From: Herbaspirillum chlorophenolicum | Lineage (GTDB): Bacteria; Pseudomonadota; Gammaproteobacteria; Burkholderiales; Burkholderiaceae_D | Direction of reading: 5' to 3' | DNA length: 64,000 nucleotides | NCBI RefSeq assembly: GCF_001189955.1 | Contig: NZ_LFLT01000025.1 | Span: forward strand, 1-64,000 | Shown: piece after piece, positions 1 through 8,664 of the stretch | Position numbering within the stretch: the first letter of the stretch is position 1 | How the letters are laid out: each line of letters begins with the position of its first letter | The notes under the pieces: model-generated | Seen by the model: only the letters and a program-made list of their open reading frames with translations | Told to the model about the DNA's origin: nothing | Databases searched by the model: none | Position numbers and translations under genes: made by a program

Positions 1-372
1 GTGTAAAAGAAAAGGCGCAGGGCTGCTTGGCACTACCCGCAGGCCTGCCGCCAATACCGCTGGCCAAGAACCTGTTCCCGATCTCGCTCGGGGCCGTTCA
101 AATGCCCTTTCAGGCGGTCTGCGGCGTTGTAAAGCCTCGCCGGGCCAACCGGCCCGGCTGCGTTTTACGCCTTGCATCCCATCCTGAAATGACATTTGAC
201 CGACTCCCGGCGAGATCGGGAACAGGTTCTAAGATATAGGCGGCAATTCCGGCTGTAATCCGCTGGATAAAAAACGGCGAATTTGGGACACTTGCGTCAA
301 TACAACGCGCGGCGCCCGACATTGCCGGCCACTCCGCTTTTTTCATTGCCGTAGATCAAACCCCCTATTCCT
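1..372. other. Intergenic stretch at window start carrying a palindromic element
   Basis: I find no convincing gene here. Most of the stretch (67-230) is the imperfect palindrome described separately. The remainder, 231-372, is the upstream region of the TPR protein; it has no clear sigma-70 promoter and only a weak ribosome binding site before the ATG at 373. Short open frames across the palindrome follow its repeat structure and are not credible proteins. Confidence 0.6.
67..230. repeat. 164-bp imperfect palindrome, MITE-like
   Basis: The first 20 bases (67-86, AGAACCTGTTCCCGATCTCG) are exactly repeated as reverse complement at 211-230. The inner parts of the two 82-base arms also pair without any gap: by hand count about 57 of 82 positions match, and the centre is a perfect 8-bp stem (139-146 with 151-158) around a 4-base loop. 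Transcribed from either strand it would form one long hairpin. Terminal perfect repeats, small size and no coding capacity fit a miniature inverted-repeat element or a large REP-type palindrome. I see no flanking target-site duplication and no second copy in the window. Confidence 0.6.
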
Positions 373-2181
373 ATGCGTCAACAAGCAAATGCCGCCACCG
401 TCCTGTTGCAACAGGCGTTGGCGATGCATCAGAAGGGCCAGATGGCGCCCGCTGAAGCACTCTACAAAAAAGCACTGGCAAAGGCTCCCGGCCATTTCGA
501 GGCCAACTATCTGTATGGCATGCTCAAGCTGCACCAGGAAGATTGGGACGCCGCCGAAGTGCAGTTGGGAAAAGCGATCAAACTCAATCCGCGGCACGTG
601 GATACCTATTTCGACCATGCCGGCGTACTTGAGCACCTCGGCCGCGACCAGGATGCGGTGCAGAGCTACGACCGCGCCATCGAACTCAAGCCGGATTTCG
701 CCGATGCTTTCATCAAACGCGCACAGGTATTGCGGCGGCTTGGACGCAGCCGCGACGCCCTCGCGGACTGCGACAAGGCCGTGGCGATCGCACCTGATAA
801 CGCCGACGCCTGGTTCCAGCGCGGCAACTGCATGAACGATGAGTTCCGCTTCCGCGAATCGCAGGAGAGCTACAAACGTGCGGTAACGCTACGGCCGGGC
901 TTTATCGAAGCGCTGTTCAATCTGGGTAACGCCCACAAGGACTTTTATCGTTTCGGCGAGGCGCTCGAAGCCTACGACCTCGCGCTTGCCGCCGCACCGG
1001 ACTTCACCCAGGCGCATACCAACCGGGGTTACGTGCTGTTCCGCCTGCACCGCCCGCATGAGGCGCTGGCAGCTTATGACCGCGCCCTGGCGCTTGACGA
1101 TAGCTCCCATGACCTGTGGTTCAACCGCGCTGCGACGCTGGAAGAACTGCGCCGCTTCGACGAGGCCAAGGAAAGCTATCACCGGGCCCAGATGCTCAAT
1201 CCGGCCACGAACTCGGCACGCTGGAACGAGGCCTTGATGCAATTGCGCCAAGGCGACTTCCGCAACGGCTGGCAACAGTATGAAGCCCGCTGGGACACCC
1301 AGCAGATGCAGGCCCAGCGGCGCAGTTTCCAGCAGCCCCTGTGGCTTGGCCAAGAATCCCTGCAAGGAAAAACCATCCTGCTGCACGCGGAACAGGGCTT
1401 CGGCGACACCTTGCAGTTCGCCCGCTACGTGCCGGTAGTCGCGGCAAAAGGCGCCAAGGTCATCCTGGAAGTACAGCCGGCACTGGAACAACTGATGCGC
1501 AATGTGCCTGGCGTGAGCGAGCTGGTCGCCAGCGGCACGGCGCTGCGCCACGCTTTCGATTTCCACTGCCCGCTGATGAGCTTGCCGCTGGCATGCGGCA
1601 CCTTTTCCGAAGACGCTATCCCGCGCGCGCCTTATCTGAGCACCGATCCCCGCAAATGGGCCGATTGGCACCAGCGCCTGCCGCAAAACCGCGCCTTGCG
1701 CGTGGGGCTGGCCTGGTCCGGCAGCTCGCAATCGACCGATCCCAGTGCCGTCGCCATCGATGCCATGCGTTCGGTTCCGTTTGCGGAGCTGGCGCCCATC
1801 GTCGAACTGGCGGGCGGCGTCGAGTTCGTCTCGCTCCAGGTAGGCGACGCTGCCGTTGCGCAGTTGCAAGCGCATCCGCTGCGCGACCGTGTGCACGATT
1901 TTTCCGCTCATCTGTCCGATTTTTCCGAGACTGCCGCACTGGTTGCCAATCTCGACCTGGTTATCAGCGTCGACACATCGGTTTGCCATCTTGCCGGCGC
2001 ATTGGGCAAGCCGGTCTGGCTGCTGGACCGGTTCAACGGCTGCTGGCGCTGGCAGGTCGACCGCACGGATACGCCCTGGTACCAGAATTTCACCATCTTC
2101 CGCCAAGGCGCCCAAGGGGACTGGGCCGGTGTCGTGGCGCAGATGCGGGAAGCGCTGTCGCAGCACCTCGCCGGCGAATAA
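373..2181 (+). CDS. TPR-repeat protein with C-terminal glycosyltransferase-9-like domain
   Basis: This is a 602-residue protein. Residues about 10-285 are a run of tetratricopeptide repeats (recurring A.Y..A..L.P patterns such as AVQSYDRAIELKP), a protein-binding scaffold. From about residue 330 it changes to a globular domain with the signature HAEQGFGDTLQFARY (near 337-351) and a late ISVDTSVCHLAGALGKPVW motif. This layout is typical of TPR proteins with a glycosyltransferase family 9 / ADP-heptose transferase-like fold. It has no signal peptide or membrane segment, so it is probably cytoplasmic. Family members are often annotated near flagellar or surface-polysaccharide genes, but the neighbours here give no such hint, so the substrate is unknown. 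It is followed by an intrinsic terminator. Confidence 0.8.
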   Translation: MRQQANAATVLLQQALAMHQKGQMAPAEALYKKALAKAPGHFEANYLYGMLKLHQEDWDAAEVQLGKAIKLNPRHVDTYFDHAGVLEHLGRDQDAVQSYDRAIELKPDFADAFIKRAQVLRRLGRSRDALADCDKAVAIAPDNADAWFQRGNCMNDEFRFRESQESYKRAVTLRPGFIEALFNLGNAHKDFYRFGEALEAYDLALAAAPDFTQAHTNRGYVLFRLHRPHEALAAYDRALALDDSSHDLWFNRAATLEELRRFDEAKESYHRAQMLNPATNSARWNEALMQLRQGDFRNGWQQYEARWDTQQMQAQRRSFQQPLWLGQESLQGKTILLHAEQGFGDTLQFARYVPVVAAKGAKVILEVQPALEQLMRNVPGVSELVASGTALRHAFDFHCPLMSLPLACGTFSEDAIPRAPYLSTDPRKWADWHQRLPQNRALRVGLAWSGSSQSTDPSAVAIDAMRSVPFAELAPIVELAGGVEFVSLQVGDAAVAQLQAHPLRDRVHDFSAHLSDFSETAALVANLDLVISVDTSVCHLAGALGKPVWLLDRFNGCWRWQVDRTDTPWYQNFTIFRQGAQGDWAGVVAQMREALSQHLAGE

Positions 2182-2205
2182 GCCCGCAAACGCCATCGTG
2201 CAAGC

Positions 2206-2239
2206 GCCGGGTTGCTTCCAGCAGGCAATCCGGCTTTTT
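2206..2239 (+). terminator. Intrinsic terminator after the TPR protein gene
   Basis: A 10-bp stem (2206-2215 with 2225-2234, one G-U pair) encloses a 9-base loop and is followed directly by five T. It lies 25 bases past the stop codon of the upstream gene and ahead of glk. Confidence 0.7.
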
Positions 2240-2406
2240 CACGCCCAGCGGCAACAAACGCCTGCCCATCGGCGAAGCATGCGACCGGAACCTGTATCGG
2301 TATGCGGCCTCATAACATGCAGGGCGATTCACTATCCTGCCCAGACCTGATACAACATGGATGGCGGCGCGCCCATCGCCATCCTGCAACGACAAGGACT
2401 ACAGGA

Positions 2407-3432
2407 ATGCAGACTGGCCAACAGAACAGCGCCACCTCTCATGTCGGTAATGACGAATATGCCGATGGCCCCCGCCTCTTGGCCGATATCGGCGGCACCA
2501 ATGCGCGCTTCGCCCTGGAGCCCGGGCCGAACCGTATCGAAGCCATCAAGACCCTGCCCGCTGCCGATTACCAGGAATTCACCGATGCCGTGCTGGCCTA
2601 CTTGCAACAAGCCGGTCATCCGCCGGTACGGCATGCGGTAGTCGCCATCGCCAATCCGGTGCAAGGCGACCAGATCAAGATGACTAACCACGACTGGGCA
2701 TTCTCGATCGAGGCCGCGCGCCAGTTGCTGGGCTTCGATACGCTACTGCTGGTCAATGATTTCACCGCGCTGTCGATGGCGGTGCCGCAGTTGAAGCCGT
2801 CCGACTTGCTGCAGGTGGGCGGCGGTCAAGCGGCAGCCGGCAGCCCCATCGGCCTGGTCGGCGCAGGTACCGGCCTGGGCGTGGGCGGCTTGGTATATGG
2901 CGGGGGGCGCTGGCTGCCGCTGGCCAGCGAAGGCGGGCATGTGTCCTTCTCGCCAGCCAATCCGCGTGAGGCGGCAATTCTTGCCTATGGCTGGCGTACT
3001 TATGAGCATCTGTCGGCCGAGCGGCTGGTATCGGGGCCGGGGCTGGAACTGATCCACCAGGCGCTGCTCGACATCGAAGGTCTTCCGGCTGAAGAGCTGA
3101 AGGCGGAACAAATCGTGGAACGCGGCTTGCAGCAAGGCGACCTGCATTGCAAGGAAACCGTCGACATTTTCTGCAGCATGCTCGGCACCGTGGCAGCCAA
3201 CCTGGCGGTCACGCTGGGTGCGCTGGGCGGCATCTACATCGGCGGCGGCGTAGTGCTGCATTTGGGTGATTACTTCGAACGCTCGCCGTTCCGTGCGCGT
3301 TTCGAGAACAAGGGACGCATGACGGCGCTGACGAAAAAGATTCCAACCTTCGTCATCACTGCCGATTACCCGGCCTTCATCGGCGTCTCCGCCATTCTCG
3401 GCGAAAAGCTGCGCGACAAACGCGATGCATAG
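2407..3432 (+). CDS. glk: Glucokinase
   Basis: Phosphorylates glucose to glucose-6-phosphate with ATP in the cytoplasm, the first step of glucose use by the Entner-Doudoroff or glycolytic routes. The 341-residue product has the ROK/Glk phosphate-binding signature LLADIGGTNARF near residue 23, a second glycine-rich loop GAGTGLGVGGL near 151, and SEGGHVSFSP with the sugar-binding Glu/His typical of bacterial Glk. The ATG at 2407 was chosen because an AGGA lies just upstream and the family usually begins about 20-25 residues before the first motif; the frame stays open further upstream but gives low-complexity sequence with no family character. It appears to be a single-gene unit, with the SRP RNA on the opposite strand downstream. 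Confidence 0.93.
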   Translation: MQTGQQNSATSHVGNDEYADGPRLLADIGGTNARFALEPGPNRIEAIKTLPAADYQEFTDAVLAYLQQAGHPPVRHAVVAIANPVQGDQIKMTNHDWAFSIEAARQLLGFDTLLLVNDFTALSMAVPQLKPSDLLQVGGGQAAAGSPIGLVGAGTGLGVGGLVYGGGRWLPLASEGGHVSFSPANPREAAILAYGWRTYEHLSAERLVSGPGLELIHQALLDIEGLPAEELKAEQIVERGLQQGDLHCKETVDIFCSMLGTVAANLAVTLGALGGIYIGGGVVLHLGDYFERSPFRARFENKGRMTALTKKIPTFVITADYPAFIGVSAILGEKLRDKRDA

Positions 3433-3519
3433 CCGAACCTTGCAAGCTGGGCGACCGGCACACCAACATTGCCTGAGGTTCAAGGCACTTAATGACTGTG
3501 GGGGAGTAGAAAGAGAAGA

Positions 3520-3615
3520 GGCGAGCCTTGTCTGCGGCACTTGCGGGAAATGGCTGTGGCTGCTTCGTTCCCGACCTGACCAGGTTGACCATGCCACAAT
3601 GCGCAGGGGCCCGCC
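3520..3615 (-). ncRNA. ffs: 4.5S RNA of the signal recognition particle
   Basis: Read on the minus strand, the sequence contains the conserved SRP RNA apical loop region (CCTGGTCAGGTCGGGAACGA, then AGCAGCC), which binds Ffh. The ends GGCGGGCC (5') and GGCTCGCC (3') pair to close the long hairpin, giving about 96 nt, the normal size for the bacterial short SRP RNA. A -10-like TACAAT (minus strand, plus positions 3623-3628) sits 7 bases before the predicted 5' end; no clear -35 is visible. It acts with Ffh in co-translational membrane targeting. The exact ends are estimated from the closing stem. Confidence 0.92.
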
Positions 3616-3685
3616 GGGGCGAATTGTACTCCATTTCGGACTGCCCGGGCCAGCGAATTCAACATCCGGCTAGCTCCACAATGAA

Positions 3686-3720
3686 AAGCCGCGCAATTGT
3701 ATAAACAATTTGCGCGGCTT
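3686..3720 (-). terminator. Intrinsic terminator after ubiD
   Basis: A 15-base arm AAGCCGCGCAATTGT (3686-3700) pairs with 3705-3720 (one bulged base). On the minus strand the stem is followed by TTTTCATT, fitting termination of ubiD. The plus-strand tail (CTTCTTC) is weaker. Confidence 0.75.
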
Positions 3721-3746
3721 CTTCAATCGAGGAGATGCAAGCAGAA

Positions 3747-5231
3747 TCAGATCCCCAACTGCTGCCAGATATCGTCTACGCGGCGCTTGACCTCATCGGT
3801 CATGGCGATCGGCGTGCCCCACTCACGGTTGGTTTCGCCCGGCCATTTATTGGTGGCATCGATGCCCATCTTGCTGCCCAAACCACTGATGGGCGAAGCG
3901 AAATCGAGATAATCGATCGGCGTGTTATCCACCATGACCGTATCGCGCACCGGATCGACCCGTGTGGTGATGGCCCAAATCACTTCCTTCCAGTCGCGGA
4001 TATCGACATCCTCGTCCACCACCACGATGAATTTGGTGTACATGAACTGGCGCAGGAAACTCCACACGCCGAACATCACGCGCTTGGCATGCCCGGCATA
4101 CGACTTCTTCATCTGCACCACCGCCATGCGGTAGCTGCAGCCTTCCGGCGGCAAGTAGAAATCGGTAATTTCAGAGAACTGCTTCTGCAACAGCGGCACA
4201 AACACTTCATTCAACGCCACGCCCAGCACCGCCGGTTCGTCGGGAGGCTTGCCGGTATAGGTCGAGTGGTAAATGGCATCGCGCCGCATGGTGATGCGGT
4301 CGATGGTGAATACCGGGAACCAGTCCTGCTCGTTGTAATAACCGGTATGGTCGCCATAGGGACCTTCGAGTGCATGCTCATAACCCGATGGGTGGTTGGC
4401 ATCCGGATAGATATGCCCTTCCAGCACGATTTCGGCCGAGGCCGGCACGCGCAGCTCGCTGCCCATGGCCTTGACCAGCTCGGTGCGGCTGCCACGCAGG
4501 AGTCCTGCGAACTGGTATTCGGACAGGCTGTCCGGCACCGGCGTCACCGCACCTAATATAGTGGCAGGGTCGGCGCCCAGGGCAACGGCCACCGGATAAG
4601 GCTGACCGGGGTTGGCGATGCAATGCTCGCGGAAATCGAGCGCACCGCCGCGATGCGCCAGCCAGCGCATGATCACCTTGTTCGGACCCAGTACCTGCTG
4701 GCGATAAATCCCCAGGTTCTGGCGCTTCTTATGCGGCCCTTTGGTAATCACCAGGCCCCAAGTAATCAGGGGCGCCACGTCGCCCGGCCAGCAATGCTGG
4801 ATGGGCAAACGCGAGAGGTCGACATCCTTGCCCTCCCACACCACATCCTGGCAAGGCGCCGAACTGCGCTCCTTGGGCGCCATGTCCCATAGCGACTTGA
4901 CCAGCGTTCCCAGCCCGAGCACATCCTTGAAATCCTTGGGCGGCTCCGGTTCTTTCAGGCGCGCCAGCAAGTGGCCGATACGGCGCAATTCCCCGATATC
5001 TTCTGCGCCCATGCCCAGTGCGACCCGGCGTGGGGTACCGAAAAGATTCGCTAAGACTGGGATATTTTTCCCGTCCACACGCTCAAAAAGGAGCGCTGGA
5101 CCTTCCGCCCGGAGAGTGCGATCGCAGATCTCGGTCATCTCCAAATGGGAGGAAACAGGGTGGGATACGCGTTTTAATTCGCCTTTTTGTTGCAACTTGG
5201 AAATAAAATCGCGCAGATCCGTGTATTTCAT
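3747..5231 (-). CDS. ubiD: 4-hydroxy-3-polyprenylbenzoate decarboxylase
   Basis: Removes the carboxyl group of 4-hydroxy-3-polyprenylbenzoate in ubiquinone synthesis, using prenylated FMN supplied by UbiX. The 494-residue length matches the family (about 490-500). Recognisable family segments include [10 protein letters not shown] at the N-terminus, the PIQHCWPGD and [12 protein letters not shown] blocks, and [13 protein letters not shown] around the active-site glutamates. The ATG at 5231 was chosen; an in-frame TTG four codons upstream is possible but has no ribosome binding site. Transcribed alone and ended by the terminator at 3686-3720. The partner ubiX is not in the window. Confidence 0.95.
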   Translation of the reverse strand: MKYTDLRDFISKLQQKGELKRVSHPVSSHLEMTEICDRTLRAEGPALLFERVDGKNIPVLANLFGTPRRVALGMGAEDIGELRRIGHLLARLKEPEPPKDFKDVLGLGTLVKSLWDMAPKERSSAPCQDVVWEGKDVDLSRLPIQHCWPGDVAPLITWGLVITKGPHKKRQNLGIYRQQVLGPNKVIMRWLAHRGGALDFREHCIANPGQPYPVAVALGADPATILGAVTPVPDSLSEYQFAGLLRGSRTELVKAMGSELRVPASAEIVLEGHIYPDANHPSGYEHALEGPYGDHTGYYNEQDWFPVFTIDRITMRRDAIYHSTYTGKPPDEPAVLGVALNEVFVPLLQKQFSEITDFYLPPEGCSYRMAVVQMKKSYAGHAKRVMFGVWSFLRQFMYTKFIVVVDEDVDIRDWKEVIWAITTRVDPVRDTVMVDNTPIDYLDFASPISGLGSKMGIDATNKWPGETNREWGTPIAMTDEVKRRVDDIWQQLGI

Positions 5232-5341
5232 ACTTTTTAACAAATTTCTTTTTGCATGACAGCCGGCTCAGGTATCCCCGGCAAACGCTTGATTCTATTG
5301 ATTTTTGAAGAAAGGCCACGGTCAAAATGAGACACAAAAGT

Positions 5342-5361
5342 TATAAAAACTAGTTTTTATA
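5342..5361. promoter_or_regulatory. 20-bp perfect palindrome just upstream of a promoter (candidate operator)
   Basis: TATAAAAACTAGTTTTTATA is identical to its reverse complement and ends 3 bases before the -35 box at 5365. Its position suggests a binding site for a dimeric regulator or an UP-element-like AT tract. No regulator is identified. Confidence 0.5.
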
Positions 5362-5364
5362 GTA

Positions 5365-5393
5365 TTGACTCGATATAAAGTGACTTCTACAAT
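5365..5393 (+). promoter_or_regulatory. Sigma-70 promoter, TTGACT-17-TACAAT
   Basis: The -35 box TTGACT (5365-5370) and -10 box TACAAT (5388-5393) are separated by exactly 17 bases, one mismatch each from consensus. Transcription should start near 5400, leaving a leader of nearly 300 nt before the ATG at 5697. Confidence 0.75.
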
Positions 5394-5696
5394 GCGCCCA
5401 CCTTAAACGAAAGGGAACGGGCTAGAAGCTCAACAAGCTTGAATTAATCATAACAAGCTTGCAAGGAATCCAGGGACCGGGGTCCCCGCAACACAAAGAA
5501 GTGTCATCCAAGGCGTCAGCCTTACTCCCCGAAACATTGTCGTCCGACGGCACGGCCAGCAGGCCTCGCGGACGACTACTTGCCGTAACGCCTTGCGACG
5601 GTAACGTAATAGATTGCAGCGATGTCAGTCCAGCTATCCGGTCTCCACTTCTTGGCCGGCGAGCCCTGTATTTGCCGCAATAACGCAGGAGGTTCA

Positions 5697-6683
5697 ATGT
5701 CTAACCAAACTACCGAGGCGCCCTTAGCGGGCACCCCGCAGATGGTTCAGCGCGCCGCGCTCTGGGATTCATCCCTGAACACGCGCATTGGTCAATTTTT
5801 CAGCGTTGCCCACCGTGCCATCACGGTACTCGGCATCGCCGCCCTGTTCGTCCTTGGGCTGATGTTCTTCAATCCGGACCTGGCCGACAAGCTGATCAGC
5901 ATGTCGCCCTTTTCGGATTCGGCCGACGACGTGCAGACAGCCGACGCAGTGGCTGCGCCGCCGCTGGCAGAGCTGATGTCGCCGGCTACACCGGTTCCCA
6001 CCATTCCGGTGATCGCTGGCGCCGCCACAGCAGCGTCGGCAAGCGGACAGGCAATGTCGGCAGAAGACCGCCAGTTGCTGGGTACGCCGCATCAACAGAA
6101 GCTGGTGACCAGCTGGCTGGCCAAACGCTACCGCGTCGCCAGCGATGCCGCAGATATGCTGGTATCGGCCACTTACCTGACGGCACGCGACATCAAACTC
6201 GATCCGCTGCTGATCCTGTCGGTGATCGCCATCGAATCGCGCTTCAATCCTTTCGCGGAAAGCCCGATGGGTGCGCAAGGCCTGATGCAGGTGATGTCCA
6301 AGGTGCACCATGACAAGTTCCAGGAACTGGGCGGCATCAAGGCAGCCCTGAATCCGGTAGCCAACATTCGTGTCGGCTCGCAGATCTTGAAAGAATATGT
6401 GACCCGCGGCGGCTCCATCGAAGCCGGTCTGAAGACCTACGTCGGCGCAGCTGACATGGCCAACGACGGCGGCTATGGCGTGAAGGTGCTGTCCGAGTAC
6501 CAGAACCTGAAGCAAGTGGCGATGGGGAAGAACGTTTCGATCTACACCACTGCAACCGTGAAGCTGCCGCCGGCCGCCCCGGCGATCGCCGCCGGTGCCG
6601 GACCCAAGCCGGCAGCCACGAATAACATCGCCTCGGCATCTGCCGCCAAGCCGAGGACGGAAGAACAACTCGCTGCCTTATGA
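5697..6683 (+). CDS. Membrane-anchored lytic transglycosylase (SLT domain)
   Basis: Predicted to cleave the MurNAc-GlcNAc bond of peptidoglycan in the periplasm. The 328-residue product has one hydrophobic segment near residues 35-54 (HRAITVLGIAALFVLGLMFF), consistent with an inner-membrane anchor. An Ala/Pro-rich linker follows, then a soluble lytic transglycosylase domain with the catalytic glutamate in IESRFNP (near residue 178), GAQGLMQVM, and the late Y-containing helix LKTYVGA. The start at 5697 follows an AGGAGG 5 bases upstream. The C-terminus is Ala/Pro-rich and ends soon after the domain. It is expressed from its own strong promoter and ended by a bidirectional hairpin. Confidence 0.88.
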   Translation: MSNQTTEAPLAGTPQMVQRAALWDSSLNTRIGQFFSVAHRAITVLGIAALFVLGLMFFNPDLADKLISMSPFSDSADDVQTADAVAAPPLAELMSPATPVPTIPVIAGAATAASASGQAMSAEDRQLLGTPHQQKLVTSWLAKRYRVASDAADMLVSATYLTARDIKLDPLLILSVIAIESRFNPFAESPMGAQGLMQVMSKVHHDKFQELGGIKAALNPVANIRVGSQILKEYVTRGGSIEAGLKTYVGAADMANDGGYGVKVLSEYQNLKQVAMGKNVSIYTTATVKLPPAAPAIAAGAGPKPAATNNIASASAAKPRTEEQLAAL

Positions 6684-6721
6684 GCGTGTTGCGCTTGAAT
6701 ATTACCGGTATTCAAAACGCA

Positions 6722-6747
6722 AAAAAGGAGCCTTCGGGCTCCTTTTT
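6722..6747. terminator. Bidirectional intrinsic terminator
   Basis: An 11-bp perfect stem (6722-6732 with 6737-6747) with a TTCG-type loop and T runs on both strands. It serves the transglycosylase (plus) and the aminotransferase (minus), which converge here. Confidence 0.88.
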
Positions 6748-6789
6748 CTTTTCCGGCTTCTGCGCTGGCGGCTGAAGCCATCGATACGT

Positions 6790-7968
6790 TCAGGCCACCT
6801 TGCGGTTGGCGAAGAAGGTTCTCAGGCGAGCCACTGCTTCCTGCAGGTTCTCCATCGAAGTCGCATACGACAAGCGAATGTAGCGGCGCGCGGTAAAGGG
6901 ACCGAAATCCAGGCCCGGCACCAGTACCACGCCGGCTTCGTTGAGCATGTCGATTGTCAACTGGTCGGCATCGTCGGACAGTGCACTGCAATCCGCGTAG
7001 ACATAGAAAGCGCCGTCCGGCACCACCGGCACCTTGAAACCCAGGCTTTCCAGCGCCGGCACGATGTAGTCGCGGCGGCGCTTGAACTCCGCCTTGCGCT
7101 CTTCATAGATGGCAATCGACTCCGGAGAAAAACAGGCCACACCGGCATGCTGGGCAATCGATGAGGCGCAGATGAACAAGTTCTGCGCCAGCTTCTCGAT
7201 CTGCGGCACCAGCGCCGGCGGCAGCACCAGCCAGCCGAGGCGCCATCCGGTCATGTTGAAGTACTTGGAGAAGCTGTTGATCACCACCACGTCCTCGCCC
7301 AGCGACAGCGCCGAGAACGGCGTTCCTTCATACGACAAGCCCTGATAAATCTCATCCACGATGGTGAAGCCGCGACGCGCGCGCACTTCAGCCACGATGG
7401 CGCGCAATTCCTCTGGCAGGATGGAAGTGCCGGTCGGATTGGACGGCGAGGCCAGCAGCACGCCACGGGTGGCTTCGTTCCAGTGCTCGCGCACCATTTG
7501 CGCGGAAAGCTGGAAGCGGTGTTCCGGGCCGCTGGCGATCAGCTTGGCCTGGCCTTCGAAGGCCGCGACGAAATGACGGTTGCAAGGATAGCTGGGGTCG
7601 GGCATCAGCACTTGCGCGCCCTTCTCCACCAGCGCGGCACAGGCCAGCAACAAGGCAGCCGAGGCGCCGGCCGTGACCACGATGCGTTCCGGCGCAATAT
7701 CCAACCCGTAGACGCTGCGATAGTGGCCGGAAATCGCCTGGCGCAACTGCGGCAGGCCGGTGGCCGAGGTGTACTGCATCTTGCCGTCGGCCATGGCGCG
7801 CGTGGCGGCCTCCACTACGGCCGGCGGCGCGGTGAAGTCGGGTTCGCCGATGCCCATGTGGATGATGTGGCGCCCCTGCTTCTCCAGCAAAGCGGCCTTC
7901 TTGGCCAGCTCCATGACATGGAAGGGGGCGATGTTATTCAGGCGGGAAGCGAGTTCGTTCAGGCTCAT
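6790..7968 (-). CDS. PLP-dependent aminotransferase (class I/II, aspartate-aminotransferase fold)
   Basis: Transfers an amino group between an amino acid and a 2-oxo acid using pyridoxal phosphate; the amino acid used cannot be told from sequence alone. The 392-residue protein shows GEPDFTAPP near the N-terminus, SPSNPTG in the cofactor domain, and the PLP-binding lysine in SFSKYFNMTGWRLGW (near residue 235). The ATG at 7968 (MSLNELASRL) gives the usual family start. It lies 123 bases downstream of nusB on the same strand and could be cotranscribed with it. The terminator at 6722-6747 follows. Confidence 0.9.
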   Translation of the reverse strand: MSLNELASRLNNIAPFHVMELAKKAALLEKQGRHIIHMGIGEPDFTAPPAVVEAATRAMADGKMQYTSATGLPQLRQAISGHYRSVYGLDIAPERIVVTAGASAALLLACAALVEKGAQVLMPDPSYPCNRHFVAAFEGQAKLIASGPEHRFQLSAQMVREHWNEATRGVLLASPSNPTGTSILPEELRAIVAEVRARRGFTIVDEIYQGLSYEGTPFSALSLGEDVVVINSFSKYFNMTGWRLGWLVLPPALVPQIEKLAQNLFICASSIAQHAGVACFSPESIAIYEERKAEFKRRRDYIVPALESLGFKVPVVPDGAFYVYADCSALSDDADQLTIDMLNEAGVVLVPGLDFGPFTARRYIRLSYATSMENLQEAVARLRTFFANRKVA

Positions 7969-8091
7969 GGGAAATCCGGGAAGCTGGGGCGCGCCCTGGC
8001 GGCAACGCATTCAACGGGGATGGTGCGGCCGGATTGGCCGCAAAGCCGGGCAGCGGACCAGGCTTGACGCCAGCCGCCCGAGGCGCCGCGC

Positions 8092-8559
8092 TTAGCGGCG
8101 GGCGGCGCCGACTTCGGTGGCGCGGACTTGCGCCGCGAAGCGATCGAGCACGCCGTTGACATACTTATGGCCATCGATACCGCCGAAAGACTTGGTCAAT
8201 TCCACGGCCTCGTTGATCACTACTTTGTAGGGAATCTCAATGTGATTCTGCAGTTCGTAGGCGCCGATCAGCAACGCCGCATGTTCCACCGGCGACAACT
8301 CCTTGATGGAGCGGTCGATCAGCGGCGCCAGGCCGGCGCGCAACGCTTGTGCATCGCGGATGGTGCCGTTGAGCAGCGTGTCGAAGTGTTCGGCATCGGC
8401 TTTGTCGAAACCATGCGCTTCGCGGATGTGGGCTTCGATTGCGCCGCTGTCCTCATGGTTGAGCAGCCACTGGTACAAGCCCTGCAACGCAAACTCGCGC
8501 GCCCGGTGGCGCGGTGTGCGGTTCTTGTTCGAATTGGCGTGTTGAGATTTGTTCGACAT
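8092..8559 (-). CDS. nusB: Transcription antitermination protein NusB
   Basis: Binds boxA RNA with NusE (S10) to promote processive rRNA transcription. The 155-residue product has a basic Asn-rich start, then the all-helical NusB fold: [16 protein letters not shown], the central [16 protein letters not shown], and the conserved [14 protein letters not shown] block with KYVNGVLD at the end. It follows ribH as in many proteobacteria, but an intrinsic terminator (8622-8657) lies between the two, so much nusB expression may need its own promoter. Confidence 0.95.
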   Translation of the reverse strand: MSNKSQHANSNKNRTPRHRAREFALQGLYQWLLNHEDSGAIEAHIREAHGFDKADAEHFDTLLNGTIRDAQALRAGLAPLIDRSIKELSPVEHAALLIGAYELQNHIEIPYKVVINEAVELTKSFGGIDGHKYVNGVLDRFAAQVRATEVGAARR

Positions 8560-8621
8560 GATGAGTGCGGCGCGAAGCCGTGAATGCTTTACTTGAATGA
8601 ATACTTGAAACTGCTGAAAAG

Positions 8622-8657
8622 AAAAACCGCCGCACCGCTGCCCTGGCAGCAGTGCGG
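8622..8657 (-). terminator. Intrinsic terminator between ribH and nusB
   Basis: On the minus strand a 12-bp stem (8646-8657 with 8630-8641, one G-U pair) with a 4-base loop is followed after CGG by TTTTTCTTTT. It begins 7 bases past the ribH stop codon. See findings. Confidence 0.75.
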
Positions 8658-8664
8658 CAACGGC

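Larger units (their letters stand above)
5232..5696. other. 465-bp divergent intergenic region with palindromes, promoter and long leader
   Basis: This region separates ubiD (minus) from the lytic transglycosylase (plus). It holds a 20-bp perfect AT-rich palindrome (5342-5361), a strong sigma-70 promoter pointing right (5365-5393), and two CAAGCTTG palindromes exactly 20 bases apart (5434-5441 and 5454-5461). These are followed by about 235 bases of untranslated sequence with small hairpins (for example AAGGC/GCCTT). No credible protein is encoded. The leader could hold a small RNA or regulatory structure; I do not recognise a known RNA family. Confidence 0.5.

Noticed and set aside
3425-3673. 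Short plus-strand open frame downstream of glk
   Set aside because: It overlaps the 4.5S RNA gene on the other strand, which explains its sequence.
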